DNA of 64,000 nucleotides, taken from contig NC_023035.1 in assembly GCF_000507245.1 (NCBI RefSeq), positions 1,961,501-2,025,500 of the forward strand, given 5' to 3'. Below the pieces are notes generated by a model. That model had not been told where the DNA came from, searched no databases, and was given only the letters and a program-made list of their open reading frames with translations. Numbering within the stretch: position 1 is the first letter of the stretch; every line of letters begins with the position of its first letter. A program made the position numbers and the translations under genes. This document shows, piece by piece, positions 18,501 to 27,021 of the stretch. Source of the stretch: Salinispira pacifica (GTDB lineage: Bacteria; Spirochaetota; Spirochaetia; DSM-27196; Salinispiraceae).

Positions 18501-20690
18501 TTCATCCGGGGCAGACGCTTCCATGCCATCCCTGCCGATGCTGTAGAAATATCGCACACCGGGTTCGGGCCGGACAATCCGCAGTTCGCCGGGGCTTTCA
18601 GAGAGGGCAGCACCGGAACTGATTCCTTCAGTCTCAACGGCGGAGGGAGCACGGCGGTGCACGGGTACAATTCCGCTGCGGCTGAAAGCTGTTACACCGT
18701 TTTCATCGGTGGAGCGGGCTTCAATAATATAGTTCAAGTTCCTGTCTTGTTCAGGTAAGAGACTGAAGGATGTTTCATAGGGCAGAAAGGGATTATTCGC
18801 CGGGATCTCCTGATTCGTCTCTTGCTGGGCCGTCTCTTCCTGGGCCATCGCCTCCTGGTCCGTCTCCTCCTGGGCCATCGCCTCCACCAGAGGATCGGGA
18901 ATCAGTATTGTTCGATACTCAAGCCGACTGACATCCTCGCTGTTTCCGGGACTTATGGAGATTTGTTCTCCCTGGATTGAGATGCGGGGAGAAGCAGCCG
19001 CTGTATGGGAAAAATTCAGTTTTGCTGTACCTTTTTCAGGAACAAGCGAACCTGAAGCACCGTGGCTTTCTATTATCAGCTCAGCCTCCGGTGCTGCTCC
19101 GGGAACCAGCGGAATCTCCGTTCTCCCATCCGCCGGCAGCAAGCCCGTGACGAATGCTCCGGAGGCAAGGCTGAGACGATACCCTGAAGGGGGAAGACCT
19201 TCAGTATCGGGGGGGGGATCCCCGTGAATGTTGAGCAAGCCGTCCGATCTGGACGCAGTTATTTCCAGGCCGTAATCCGGATTGGAAGCAATGCTCAGAT
19301 CCCTTGCGTATACTTCGCTCCATACCGCCTCATTTTTCAGGGCTTGAATCCGCAACTGAATTTCCGAACGGTCTCTTGGGAGCAGTATTTCTTCATCAAG
19401 GAAGATTTCTTTGGCAACGCGTTCTTCAACAGCAGATGGAGCAGTACCGTCCAGTGTATAGAAAAGCCGAACACCAGTCTGGTACTGCTGACTGCTGCGT
19501 ATTCGAAGTCGCCGGGAGATGGGGGCAGAATCGGATGCCCGAAGAAAATCGTCATGGACCTGGCTGTAATAGAGCACATCCAGAGCGGGTAAGCGTGGAC
19601 GCCTGCCGTCAAGGAGAAAAAGATAGCGGTATTCTTTCTTTTCGTTGTTGTCCAGAATCCTGAGAGGAAGTGCACGGAGGCTGCCTTGCTGGGGGCTTAT
19701 CCGCAACGGTCGGTCCAACGGACTGTCAAAACGGGTTACTTCATTCCTGTCATCAGCCCGATAATAGAGGCCGTTTCTCACAGCAGGTATCTGCAGGGGT
19801 TCTGAAACAGATCCCTGTTCAAGTTCGGCATAGCTATCATCTGATGCGGAGAACCTGACTTCCCGTTGGAGTATCTGTCCATCATGAGTTGTACCGCGTA
19901 TCCGCAGCGGGATATCCTCTCCGGGAGGAAGGAGAACCGGCCCGCTGTAACTCCGGCCCCCCAATGCGGGATCCCTGCCATCCAGGGTATAGGTGAGGTT
20001 CGAGAATCCTCGGTCATCGATGTAAAGAAGCTGACGGTTGGCGAAGTCTCCCGGCACCGGACTTACTATCGGGATGACCTCCGCTGAGGTTTCCTGCCTG
20101 CGGTCAATCTCAATTCTGAAATCTGCGGATACCGAACGGTTGCCCGCATCATCCAGTGCGTATGCCCGGACGGCATAGGGGGTGAACTCACCGCTGCGGC
20201 CGGAAAGGGAAAACCCCTCCCCTTTATTGAGACGAATTTCCCGGCGATTTACGCTGGAGCTTACGGTAATTTCAAATTCCTCGCCGTCTGAAGCCTGGGG
20301 AAAAAATTCTTCCGCCCGGGTATATCGACCCGCCGGAAGATTCAGTTTTACCGGTCCGGGAGGGATTTTATCGATTACATAATTGAGAAACTCCCTGTGC
20401 ACAACCCTGTCGCCCAGAACCGCCAGAAGTTCAATTTCATAACTGGCCCGGCTGTTCTCCGCAGTTCGAAGCACCAGGGGATCCTCGTACCGGGCAAAAT
20501 TCGACTGTCCGAATGAAATATAGCGATACAGAAGGTCACTGTATTCCCGGTCAGGCTGAATTTGAAGAATTACATCCCGTGAATAGCGGCCCGGAGGAGT
20601 TGAGAGCCCCAGACCCGCCCCCGGATTTTGAGCAAGCAGATGAGATATAGAAAAGAGAGAGAAAATTATGCACAATATCCAGCGCTTCAC
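15510..20690 (-). CDS. Very large secreted repeat protein with C-terminal beta-helix
   Basis: 1726 residues with a signal peptide (WILCIIFSLFSISHLLAQ). About 1250 residues carry recurring modules of 90-100 residues, each opening with a Pro-rich linker such as DTIPPLPPEITGV, then ILYEISRED or VRYEISSDG strands. These resemble the chitobiase/beta-hexosaminidase C-terminal (CHB_HEX_C) modules of surface proteins. From about residue 1290 a DUF1565-like segment (NVFVDPDSSQTGTGSRSEPF) leads into a right-handed parallel beta-helix with many Ser/Asp-rich turns. A function in surface attachment or polysaccharide binding is inferred. It lies 25 bases after a phosphoribosyltransferase gene and includes a 15-bp tandem repeat. 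Confidence 0.85.
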   Translation of the reverse strand: MKRWILCIIFSLFSISHLLAQNPGAGLGLSTPPGRYSRDVILQIQPDREYSDLLYRYISFGQSNFARYEDPLVLRTAENSRASYEIELLAVLGDRVVHREFLNYVIDKIPPGPVKLNLPAGRYTRAEEFFPQASDGEEFEITVSSSVNRREIRLNKGEGFSLSGRSGEFTPYAVRAYALDDAGNRSVSADFRIEIDRRQETSAEVIPIVSPVPGDFANRQLLYIDDRGFSNLTYTLDGRDPALGGRSYSGPVLLPPGEDIPLRIRGTTHDGQILQREVRFSASDDSYAELEQGSVSEPLQIPAVRNGLYYRADDRNEVTRFDSPLDRPLRISPQQGSLRALPLRILDNNEKKEYRYLFLLDGRRPRLPALDVLYYSQVHDDFLRASDSAPISRRLRIRSSQQYQTGVRLFYTLDGTAPSAVEERVAKEIFLDEEILLPRDRSEIQLRIQALKNEAVWSEVYARDLSIASNPDYGLEITASRSDGLLNIHGDPPPDTEGLPPSGYRLSLASGAFVTGLLPADGRTEIPLVPGAAPEAELIIESHGASGSLVPEKGTAKLNFSHTAAASPRISIQGEQISISPGNSEDVSRLEYRTILIPDPLVEAMAQEETDQEAMAQEETAQQETNQEIPANNPFLPYETSFSLLPEQDRNLNYIIEARSTDENGVTAFSRSGIVPVHRRAPSAVETEGISSGAALSESPGELRIVRPEPGVRYFYSIGRDGMEASAPDETNPWTLHRLQLEKTPDRSEELVDVRILPISSDDPSLTGAETRIRFSFDTIPPLPPEITGVENASEYASAVELELTTTQENRILYEISREDGERPVKQQTEYNGPFTVTGVDGRRVTYQLRARAEDPAGNLSETAVINFAVDREKPELPNLTILQQGEAIELPVGQYSITSSRDLRIVFDSEDSVLYELRTNGTPPVPGTASSRSGTAIDLQGVQGSEVTYTLLFRSRDSAGNLGAVSNSYQFTIDQESPAPPPEPEIYRDGNGGRISWASADESRIEYALVSGMDRDTADFIRYENEFEWQIPEDYSRMRLLYRSVDSAGNRSRIMERELPRLQVAPVPKLSGIQDGGVYTSRQSIQVYPSSDAIVRYEISSDGSEPDPVDQRSTVWNSRLDFQAAEGETVQYRIRLRQFLPGYEPSRELRFSFTLDRTPPLPPAISGLTSREYIHDNTLIKMEAEEGGQIVYQLRSYSYQSGQLPREWDQDFVPPSSMAGGEFENYQDPFTLRADPGELKLFTIRGYSYDQAGNRSVQDRSWSIVIDKRNVFVDPDSSQTGTGSRSEPFNRLAPALEYARDHNLTEIYLKTGNYPVDAPLRFSDSLSIYGSYDRFWEPDSDDSSYLYADKSFRGDTLIFSQAPSLTLDSLFISDSTRQLESLVRSTAGSMDLSDVRMSVTGGSRGIDSSDTRLSITNSEINGYEMDDGMLLKLRNSRLRMTNSRISAEELPEFLEEGIHSSYILIHSQDSSLDISSSRILPGSGDNTIGLYLYDSSMELDDDSVLGSGFGSSTANALYAENSRLQLRDSTVEGSRKAAVVSLLAVNNSELELSRMKLNLQANFGVKGILITGGSLEIEESSFQAVGAGDFVNAIHARNSAELSVRSSDFTGLTTAEYTLALVEKSSGEFTGNRLALSGEEGFATAYQISGASSLLIKENELTGISGGAAIRLQSRLSDISLEVASNTFENWGFSWKSLPIVSAAPLDRQDATRLYRNLRLSIIRE
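18810..18884. repeat. 15-bp tandem repeat inside the large surface protein gene
   Basis: Five imperfect units of 15 bp, for example CTGGGCCGTCTCTTC and CTGGGCCATCGCCTC (identical at 18840 and 18870). They encode 5-residue units such as MAQEE and TAQQE in the minus frame. Unit length is a multiple of three, so copy-number change would keep the frame. Confidence 0.85.
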
Positions 20691-20715
20691 GCACTTCCTC
20701 CATGACTCAGCTTGT

Positions 20716-21318
20716 TCAACTGTTGAGCTGCTTCAGGATTTCAGCAACTTCAGGATCTTCGGAATAGTGTTCCTCAATTTCATCAGGGGTGAGCCCTACC
20801 AGTTCATGGCTGAGATAATGAACCCAGTTATCTTCCTGTGGACTGTTCATCTCAATCTTCCGGCAGTAGTATTCAGGATGTATGGCCAGCTGTTCTTTCT
20901 GAAAATTCCGTATTTTGTAATCATGAACGGCAATCCTCACATCATTTCGGGGTACTCCATTTGCCACGATGACTTCCACCAGGTAATTTATGGTTCTGCC
21001 CGAGTCGAAAATATCGTCCACGATAAGAACTTTATCTCCGTGGCGAAGATGCTGAGGGTCGTAGGTCCAGCCGTCGATGCGGATATGCTGCTGCTGCTGT
21101 ACTCCGGTATAGGAATGGGCCACAACTGCGGCATAAAACACAGGGCGCTCGTTATCCCGCCGTACCAATTTAAAGTATTCGCTGATTACATTGCCAAGAT
21201 ACGCACCGCCCCGGAGGCTTACATAAATCACATCGGGAATAAATCCGTCCTGATGAATCCTGTGTGCAAGTTTAATGGCGTTGTCACGGATTTTTCTGTA
21301 GCTGATAAACTCTTTCAA
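20716..21318 (-). CDS. Purine-type phosphoribosyltransferase
   Basis: 200 residues with the type I phosphoribosyltransferase fold. The PRPP-binding signature VLIVDDIFDSGRTI is near residue 100, and VIYVSLRGGAYLG, near residue 30, is the pyrophosphate loop. The C-terminal part (about 140-200) is longer than in minimal enzymes. It probably salvages hypoxanthine, guanine or xanthine, which would suit the purine genes elsewhere in the window; substrate cannot be read from sequence. The large surface-protein gene follows 25 bases downstream. Confidence 0.85.
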   Translation of the reverse strand: MKEFISYRKIRDNAIKLAHRIHQDGFIPDVIYVSLRGGAYLGNVISEYFKLVRRDNERPVFYAAVVAHSYTGVQQQQHIRIDGWTYDPQHLRHGDKVLIVDDIFDSGRTINYLVEVIVANGVPRNDVRIAVHDYKIRNFQKEQLAIHPEYYCRKIEMNSPQEDNWVHYLSHELVGLTPDEIEEHYSEDPEVAEILKQLNS

Positions 21319-21420
21319 TATATTCCTCTATGACTGCAACCTTGGTTGCGGATTTCCCGTCGGACAGATGACAGGATTTTCAGATGTTCCGCCGAATGAG
21401 ACATGACGGCGTACATGGTA

Positions 21421-21449
21421 CAGCCCGGCCTATAACAGCTGCCGGGCTG
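21421..21449 (-). terminator. Possible terminator hairpin after htrA
   Basis: CAGCCCGGC pairs with GCCGGGCTG over an 11-base loop, 31 bases after the htrA stop. There is no T run, so it may be only a protective 3' stem. Confidence 0.4.
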
Positions 21450-21480
21450 ATTCGTATACTAAACTATACTACAAAGCTGA

Positions 21481-22934
21481 TTATTTTACGATAGTCACTT
21501 TCAGCTCGACACCTTCCCGCCAGTAACTGATCTCTGTTTCATCATCCGATTGACCGAGCGCTTCATAGAATTCCACCAGATCGGAAATATCTGCACCGTT
21601 GACAGCGGTTACGATGTCTCCGGCGGAAAGTCCTGCGATGGCCGAAGGTGTGCGGGGAATAACCTGGCTGACTATTACACCCTGAAGGTCAGAAGCACCT
21701 TCAATCTGTTCCTGTATTTCATCGGTAAGAGGATATACGGAAAATCCGGGGAATAGATCTCTTGACTGACCGGCTATCTCCTCTTCTGTATCCCGGGAAG
21801 TGATTTCAACTTCAACATTTATTTCACTGCCGTTGCGGATGAGCTGGAATTCTGCGGTTTCCCCTGCTATGAGATCACCGACTTCACGAACCAGCGCATC
21901 TGAACTGTCAATCTCCAATCCATTGATTCCGGTAATAAAATCGCCTGGACGCAGAGCGGATCTTCCGGCAGGTGAATTCTGATACACTGAATTTATCAGA
22001 GCACCGTCTGTGTTATCAAGATTCAACCCTTCAGCAATGCTTTCATCAATGGAAATGATGCTCACGCCCAGCCATCCGTATTCAACCATGCCCTGTTCAA
22101 TAAAATCATCCACGGCCTTCTTCACATTATTGATGGGAATTGAGAAGCCCAATCCGATGCTTCCCCGGTCTGGGAACTGATCCAGGTGTTTATTCCCACA
22201 ACTTCGCCGTAAATATTTACCAAAGCGCCGCCCGAGTTACCCCGGTTGATTGCAGCATCCGTCTGGATAAAATCGCTGATATTGCCCTGGGGACCGCCGG
22301 TTCTTCCCAACGCAGATACGATTCCTGCGGTTACGGTGGATTGGAAACCCAGGGGCGAACCCATGGCAAGAACCCAGTCACCCACCTGCAGGGTGTCAGA
22401 ATCGCCCAGGGTTGCGATAACAATGTCCCGCTCCCTGGAGGTAAACTCAACAAGGGCCAAATCTTTCCGTTCGTCCCTGCCCACAAGCGTTCCCAGATAT
22501 GAGCGCCCGTCATCCAGCCGGATAGTGATTTCCTCCGCTTCTCCCACCACATGGGCGTTGGTAAGCACGTAAAAACTGTTGCCGTCTCTGCGGACAATTA
22601 TTCCCGAGCCCAGGCCTTCACTGCGGAATTCCCGTTCACGTTCGCCATTATCACCCTCGGGGTTAAAGAAAAAGTCGAAGAAAGGGATGCTGTTTTCACC
22701 TTGTGGAACTTCCACATTACGTACTTCAACCACATCCACCCTGACAACTGCCGGGAGCACAGCCTGAATCACTGAACGGAAGGAGTTCTGCATCTCTTCC
22801 ATATCCATCACCGCCGGTGCATTTACCCTCACCGGGGCTTCCTGACTGCTTGCAGGCTCACCGGCGGAATTGCAGCCACTGAACAAAAGAATGACTGCTA
22901 TGACTGCCAAAAATACCTTGCTGTGAATATTCAT
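21481..22934 (-). pseudogene. htrA: HtrA/DegP-family lipoprotein protease, broken by a one-base frameshift
   Basis: Periplasmic serine protease for misfolded envelope proteins. The start at 22934 follows AGGAGG; the signal ends in the lipobox LFSG-C. Frame one (22934-22122) carries the protease domain with TNAHVV (His), RKDLALVEF (Asp) and GNSGGALVN (Ser). Frame two (22152-21481) resumes with GFSIPINNVKKAV and two PDZ domains (GWLGVSI..., GVIVSQVIPRTPSAIAGL). The switch falls at four C (22163-22166), where a fifth would join both into one 484-residue protein. Unlike most HtrA it is a lipoprotein. Whether this is a true mutation, phase variation or a read error cannot be told here. Confidence 0.88.
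22163..22166 (-). other. Homopolymer at the htrA frameshift
   Basis: Reads CCCC on the plus strand, GGGG in the gene (ACC GGG GAA GCA). One extra G would give ACC GGG GGA AGC ATC GGA, restoring the family's usual TGGSIGLGFSIPIN. No canonical -1 slippery heptamer is present. Confidence 0.8.
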
Positions 22935-22964
22935 TTTTTCCTCCTGCTTTCCATACTCCCTCTC

Positions 22965-22994
22965 CGTATAATCGGAACGATTTCTGCAGTTCAA
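22965..22994 (-). promoter_or_regulatory. Possible htrA promoter
   Basis: On the minus strand TTGAAC, an 18-base spacer, then TATACG (or 17 bases to TTATAC), 30 bases before the htrA ATG and just after map. It would allow htrA to respond separately from the upstream operon. Confidence 0.5.
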
Positions 22995-23012
22995 CTCTGA
23001 TTTCATGTACTG

Positions 23013-23771
23013 CTATGGGTTCCGTTTTCGCAGAGTGAGTATCTCTGTATGATCTTCATATATTGCCACTGTATGCTCGAAATGAGCTGAAATGCTTCTG
23101 TCCCGGGTTTCAACCGTCCAGTCGTCATCCTGTACGTATACGCTGTCGCCGCCCAAATTTATCATTGGCTCAATGGCGAGAACCATTCCCGGTTTCAGCC
23201 GGGGGTTGGGCCCACCGCCCGGATAATTCGGTACGCTGGGTTCCTCATGTACTTCCAGTCCCACGCCATGCCCCGAGTACTCACGGACAATCCCGTATCC
23301 TTTGGGCTTGCAGTGTTTGTACACGGCCCGGGAAATATCCTTGACCCGGTTGCCGTAGACTGCGGCATCAATTCCCTTATACAGGCTTTCCTCGGTGGTC
23401 TTCAGCAAAGCGGCCACCTCTTCAGAGACGGCTCCAACCGGAAAGGTGTATGCGCTGTCGCTGATATATCCGTTCAGATTGATCCCGCAATCGATGGAAA
23501 TTACATCCCCTTCCGCCAGAGGCTTTTCGTTGGGGATTCCGTGAATCACCTGGGAATTAACCGACGTGCAGAGGGCTGCAGGAAACCCGCCGTAGCCCAG
23601 AAATGCCGGCGTTCCTCCGTTATCCGAAATAAATGTACGGGCGAGGCGGTCCAATTCTGCAGGGGAAATCCCCGGTTTCACTTCTGTTTCAAGAACATCA
23701 AAAAGGTCGGCCAACAGTCGGCAGGATACACGTATGCCTTCAATCTGTTCCTGATTTTTAATCTTTATCAT
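23013..23771 (-). CDS. map: Methionine aminopeptidase, type I
   Basis: Removes the initiator methionine from new proteins using two metal ions. 252 residues. Metal ligands are seen in ISIDCGINLNGYISDSAYTF (two Asp), GHGVGLEVHEEP (His), AIEPMIN (Glu) and SISAHFEHTVAI (Glu). The start follows GAGGATATT. It is the last gene of the run from the J-domain gene onwards, 21 bases after the TPR gene. Confidence 0.97.
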   Translation of the reverse strand: MIKIKNQEQIEGIRVSCRLLADLFDVLETEVKPGISPAELDRLARTFISDNGGTPAFLGYGGFPAALCTSVNSQVIHGIPNEKPLAEGDVISIDCGINLNGYISDSAYTFPVGAVSEEVAALLKTTEESLYKGIDAAVYGNRVKDISRAVYKHCKPKGYGIVREYSGHGVGLEVHEEPSVPNYPGGGPNPRLKPGMVLAIEPMINLGGDSVYVQDDDWTVETRDRSISAHFEHTVAIYEDHTEILTLRKRNP

Positions 23772-23792
23772 AATATCCTCATGTTAAAAGTA

Positions 23793-25508
23793 TTATCTGC
23801 GCTGGGTTTGAGCAAACATTTCTTCCAGCCTGGGCATGAGAATATGTCTGCTTTTCAGTTCGTGAAGTTCATTCATTATTTGCCGGGCATCACCTATTTC
23901 CTCATTCAGCAAAAGAGCCAGAGTAAGATAGACAAGAATTTCCCGGTATTCCGTTGAGTGGAGTCTCCCGGATTCGGCTGCGGTGCCTCCTGAAGCCGTC
24001 AATATTTGCGATCTGCTCAGGCCAAGGTATTCCAATGCTGTTTCCGGGTTGCGCAGGGATAATTCCAGAAGTCCAAGGTTAAAGGAAGCGGCATAGCTGC
24101 CTTCATCCGAGGCTGTACTCAGCATTACCCGGGCTGCATCCTCCCGGCCGTTAAGAAAATTCAGAAAGCCCCGGTACACATTGATGCGGGGATCATCTGC
24201 GGCTGAGTTCAGACTGAGCAGCTGCTCAATTTCGCTGCGGTGATCGTGGATGCTCAGAAAATAGAGCAGTAAATCCCGCAGTTCCCTGTCCTCCGGATAT
24301 CGGTTGTGGAGATCCCATAATATATTGATACCGTCTTCTATGGCAAACTCCACTGATTTTTCCCGGTACCGGTATATCAGTTCGAGAATGTCGGATCGGT
24401 ATGACTGGGGAAGGTTCCTGAAATAAAAGCTTTTCCGGCTGGGGAAGTCCTGTTCGCCCCCCCCGCTGATGGTGCTGAGAAGTCCGCTGAGCCTTTCAGA
24501 TGAGGGATATGCCCGGGCGGCCCGTTCGCTCACATCGGTTCCAGCCACCCTTCCCCCGGGCAGTACGCCGTGAGCATGCTCAAGAGCCAGCAGGTTGGTA
24601 AATGCCGGGGCGCCGGGGTTTTCAGAATTGAGTACAAGCATTTCAAGGAGCGCGTAGCTTTTTTCCGGTTCTCCACGGTAAAAGTACAAATCCGCAAGCA
24701 TGCTGATTACTTCCCGCTGTATGCCCGAATCGTCCGGTGAAATAAGCCGGGAGATATCCCCCGCCCGGTCAAACAGCCCTGCATCGTAGGCGAGACGGGT
24801 CAGCAGCAGCGTTTCACCCCTGGAAGCCAGAAGCTCCGCCCGGGCAAGACCGATCTCGGATGCCTGTTCCACATCTCCCAATGCCGCATACATGAGAATT
24901 GAATTTACAAAATACCGATAGTCACCGGTGAGAAGTCCTGCCTGGTACATGGCTTCAGGGTCCGCCATGGCCATGGGAGTAAGCGGCAGACTTGCGTTGG
25001 CTAGGTCGTTCATGCTCCCGGTGTCTCCGGGATCCAGACCTGCACGCAGCAGTGCTTCAATCTTAAGAGGAGCAAACCGGTCGGATTTCAGACCCCGTGC
25101 TTTGGCTGCGGCGGCCTGAATTTCATCCATTTCCAGGAGATAGTTCACGTAGAGGGCCAGAAGCGGCTGATTACCAGGGAATCGGGAAAGCCCCTCCTTC
25201 ATTACCCGGGGAGTAAAATCCGGAGCAATGCCCCGTCGGCTCAGACGCTGTGCCCGTTTGATGATCCGTAAAAAATCCCCCGGGCTTCGGGACGAGGCAA
25301 AGGCCAGCCGCAGTTTTTGCAGCGCAGCATCATAGCGTTCTTCCTGATAATAGATATCGCTCTGAGTCAGGTTCTCCCGGTATGCAGCATTGCTTCGCAG
25401 CATCAGCAGCTGGGAAATTACCGTGGTGAGAATCAGAGCTGAGAAAATCAGCGAAAACACCACAATGCTTCGCCGGTACTTTTCTATCCATTCCCGTAAA
25501 TCAGCCAT
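23793..25508 (-). CDS. Membrane-anchored TPR-like protein
   Basis: 571 residues from the ATG at 25508, which overlaps the nusB stop by 8 bases; an in-frame start at 25595 lies inside nusB and is rejected. A short basic N-terminus precedes one membrane segment (IVVFSLIFSALILTTVISQLLM, residues 16-37). The rest is helical repeats typical of TPR proteins (YYQEERYDAALQKLRLAF, FYRGEPEKSYALLEMLVL, FNLGLLELSLRNPETALEYL). Function unknown; placement next to a SurA-like foldase suggests envelope assembly, as inference only. Confidence 0.85.
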   Translation of the reverse strand: MADLREWIEKYRRSIVVFSLIFSALILTTVISQLLMLRSNAAYRENLTQSDIYYQEERYDAALQKLRLAFASSRSPGDFLRIIKRAQRLSRRGIAPDFTPRVMKEGLSRFPGNQPLLALYVNYLLEMDEIQAAAAKARGLKSDRFAPLKIEALLRAGLDPGDTGSMNDLANASLPLTPMAMADPEAMYQAGLLTGDYRYFVNSILMYAALGDVEQASEIGLARAELLASRGETLLLTRLAYDAGLFDRAGDISRLISPDDSGIQREVISMLADLYFYRGEPEKSYALLEMLVLNSENPGAPAFTNLLALEHAHGVLPGGRVAGTDVSERAARAYPSSERLSGLLSTISGGGEQDFPSRKSFYFRNLPQSYRSDILELIYRYREKSVEFAIEDGINILWDLHNRYPEDRELRDLLLYFLSIHDHRSEIEQLLSLNSAADDPRINVYRGFLNFLNGREDAARVMLSTASDEGSYAASFNLGLLELSLRNPETALEYLGLSRSQILTASGGTAAESGRLHSTEYREILVYLTLALLLNEEIGDARQIMNELHELKSRHILMPRLEEMFAQTQRR

Positions 25509-25911
25509 GTTCCTTTCTGATGGCGTCAAGAACGCCGTTGATAATTTTGAATGTCTGATCAGAACCGAAATCCTTGGCGATTTCCACGGCTTCATTGATT
25601 ATGATCTGAGCCGGCGTATCGCCGGTATAGATCAGCTCATAACAGCCCAGACGCATAATTCCCAGATCCAGTTTGTTCAGCCGCTCGAATTCCCAGTGAT
25701 TCAGATGTTTTTTAATATGTTCGTCGATTTCCGTAAGATGCTCCACCACTCCGTGGAGGAGCATTCTGGAAAACAGAAGCTTATCGTCCCGGTCATTCCC
25801 CTGATACTCGTACCAGGGGAATTCCATGAGACTGCCCATATCGCGCTGATTAAACTCCTGACTGTACAGGGCCTGTACAACCAGAACCCTGCTTTTCCGC
25901 CTTGAGAGCAT
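25501..25911 (-). CDS. nusB: Transcription antitermination factor NusB
   Basis: 136 residues, the usual size. Begins SRRKSRVLVVQALYSQEFN, the RNA-binding arginine-rich start of the family, and ends with TPAQIIINEAVEIAKDFGSDQTFKIINGVLD. With NusE it binds boxA of rRNA leaders. It lies 8 bases after the SurA-like gene and overlaps the TPR gene start, so it is cotranscribed with envelope genes. Confidence 0.95.
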   Translation of the reverse strand: MLSRRKSRVLVVQALYSQEFNQRDMGSLMEFPWYEYQGNDRDDKLLFSRMLLHGVVEHLTEIDEHIKKHLNHWEFERLNKLDLGIMRLGCYELIYTGDTPAQIIINEAVEIAKDFGSDQTFKIINGVLDAIRKEHG

Positions 25912-25919
25912 GTAACCAC

Positions 25920-26969
25920 CTACCAGGAAATATTATTTTCAACAATGCGGATTTCTGCTTCGCTGCGGAGCTCCGAGATTATTTCATCCAGCGCCTGCTG
26001 AATGGCCGCCTGCTGTTTCTGGTTCATTATGTATTGGGTTATCTGCTGTCGAACGGTGAGTTTCTGTCCGGGAAGCAGAGGATCGTCAATGTCCAGAAGA
26101 CGGGGTCTTCTCCGGTCGGTAATCTTCACAATATGGAAGCCGATGGAGGATTCAAGCACACCTGAAAGTTCATTCTGCTGGAGAGCCAGTACATTCCTGA
26201 CAAACTGCTGCCCCAGAACCTGTGCGGCATTGGGGTCTCCGTTAATCACATATCCGAAATCGCCGCCGGTGTAGCTGGCATCGTCCAGGCTTTCCCTGAC
26301 GATTGCATCAAACTCCTGGGCGCCGCCGTTTCGAACACGCCTTGCAAACTGGTCGATTTTCTCCCGTGCCTCGGCGGTTTCGGCATCGCTCATCTGACGG
26401 GTATCAATAAAAATATGGCTGAAGCCGCTCATGGCGGGGCTCAGAAAACTCTGGGCGTTTTCTTCATACACCGTGTTGATTTCCTTATCCGTAGGTGCGG
26501 GCAAATTCTGCAGCAGCTGGGGCTTTGCGCTTCCGATGTATTTTTCCTGGAGAATCCGCCGTTCAAGCTGACCGGTGTACTCATCCCAGCTCATGCCCGT
26601 CTGCTGCTCAACCATCTGCCGAAACCGTGTATCATCAACCTGCACACCCATGCTGGATTTCTGCATCTGAACTGCATTGGCCAGTTCATTTTCACTCACC
26701 GTCAGGCCTTCCCTGTCAGCCGCCTGATTTATGAGAATACTGTTGATCCGTGACTGGAAGATCTCCTCTTTCTGCTGTGCATTAAGACTGCCCTGAAACT
26801 GAGTTTCCAGCATGGCGAACTGTTCATCCATTTCGCTCTCGCTCACCACTTCGGTTTCTGTAAGACGGACAGTTGCCAGTGTTTTATCCAGCAGCTGAGC
26901 AGAAAGCTGAAACGTGGAAAACAATGCAAGTATAAGTGCCGCTGAAATGATCCTTCGTCTGTTCATCAT
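25920..26969 (-). CDS. SurA-like periplasmic peptidyl-prolyl isomerase
   Basis: 349 residues from the ATG at 26969, preceded by AGGTGAT. The signal peptide ends QLSAQ-L. An N-terminal SurA-type helical chaperone domain (SRINSILINQAADREGLTVSENEL) precedes one parvulin domain (about 190-300: GFSHIFIDTRQMSDAETAEA, GGDFGYVINGD, SSIGFHIVKITDRR). A role in outer-membrane protein folding is inferred from the family. It has one parvulin domain rather than the two of E. coli SurA. Confidence 0.88.
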   Translation of the reverse strand: MMNRRRIISAALILALFSTFQLSAQLLDKTLATVRLTETEVVSESEMDEQFAMLETQFQGSLNAQQKEEIFQSRINSILINQAADREGLTVSENELANAVQMQKSSMGVQVDDTRFRQMVEQQTGMSWDEYTGQLERRILQEKYIGSAKPQLLQNLPAPTDKEINTVYEENAQSFLSPAMSGFSHIFIDTRQMSDAETAEAREKIDQFARRVRNGGAQEFDAIVRESLDDASYTGGDFGYVINGDPNAAQVLGQQFVRNVLALQQNELSGVLESSIGFHIVKITDRRRPRLLDIDDPLLPGQKLTVRQQITQYIMNQKQQAAIQQALDEIISELRSEAEIRIVENNISW

Positions 26970-27021
26970 AGTATCACCTAAAAAAAGAATTTTACCTCCG
27001 GACACACAGGTATCGGGGCAA

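Noticed and set aside
18006..20382. Many plus-strand frames opposite the large surface gene
   Set aside because: All are shadows of its regular codon pattern; none has a start signal or recognisable domain.
22160..22170. Programmed -1 frameshift in htrA
   Set aside because: No X-XXY-YYZ slippery heptamer in frame and no clear downstream pseudoknot; htrA genes are not known to use this. A one-base loss is simpler.
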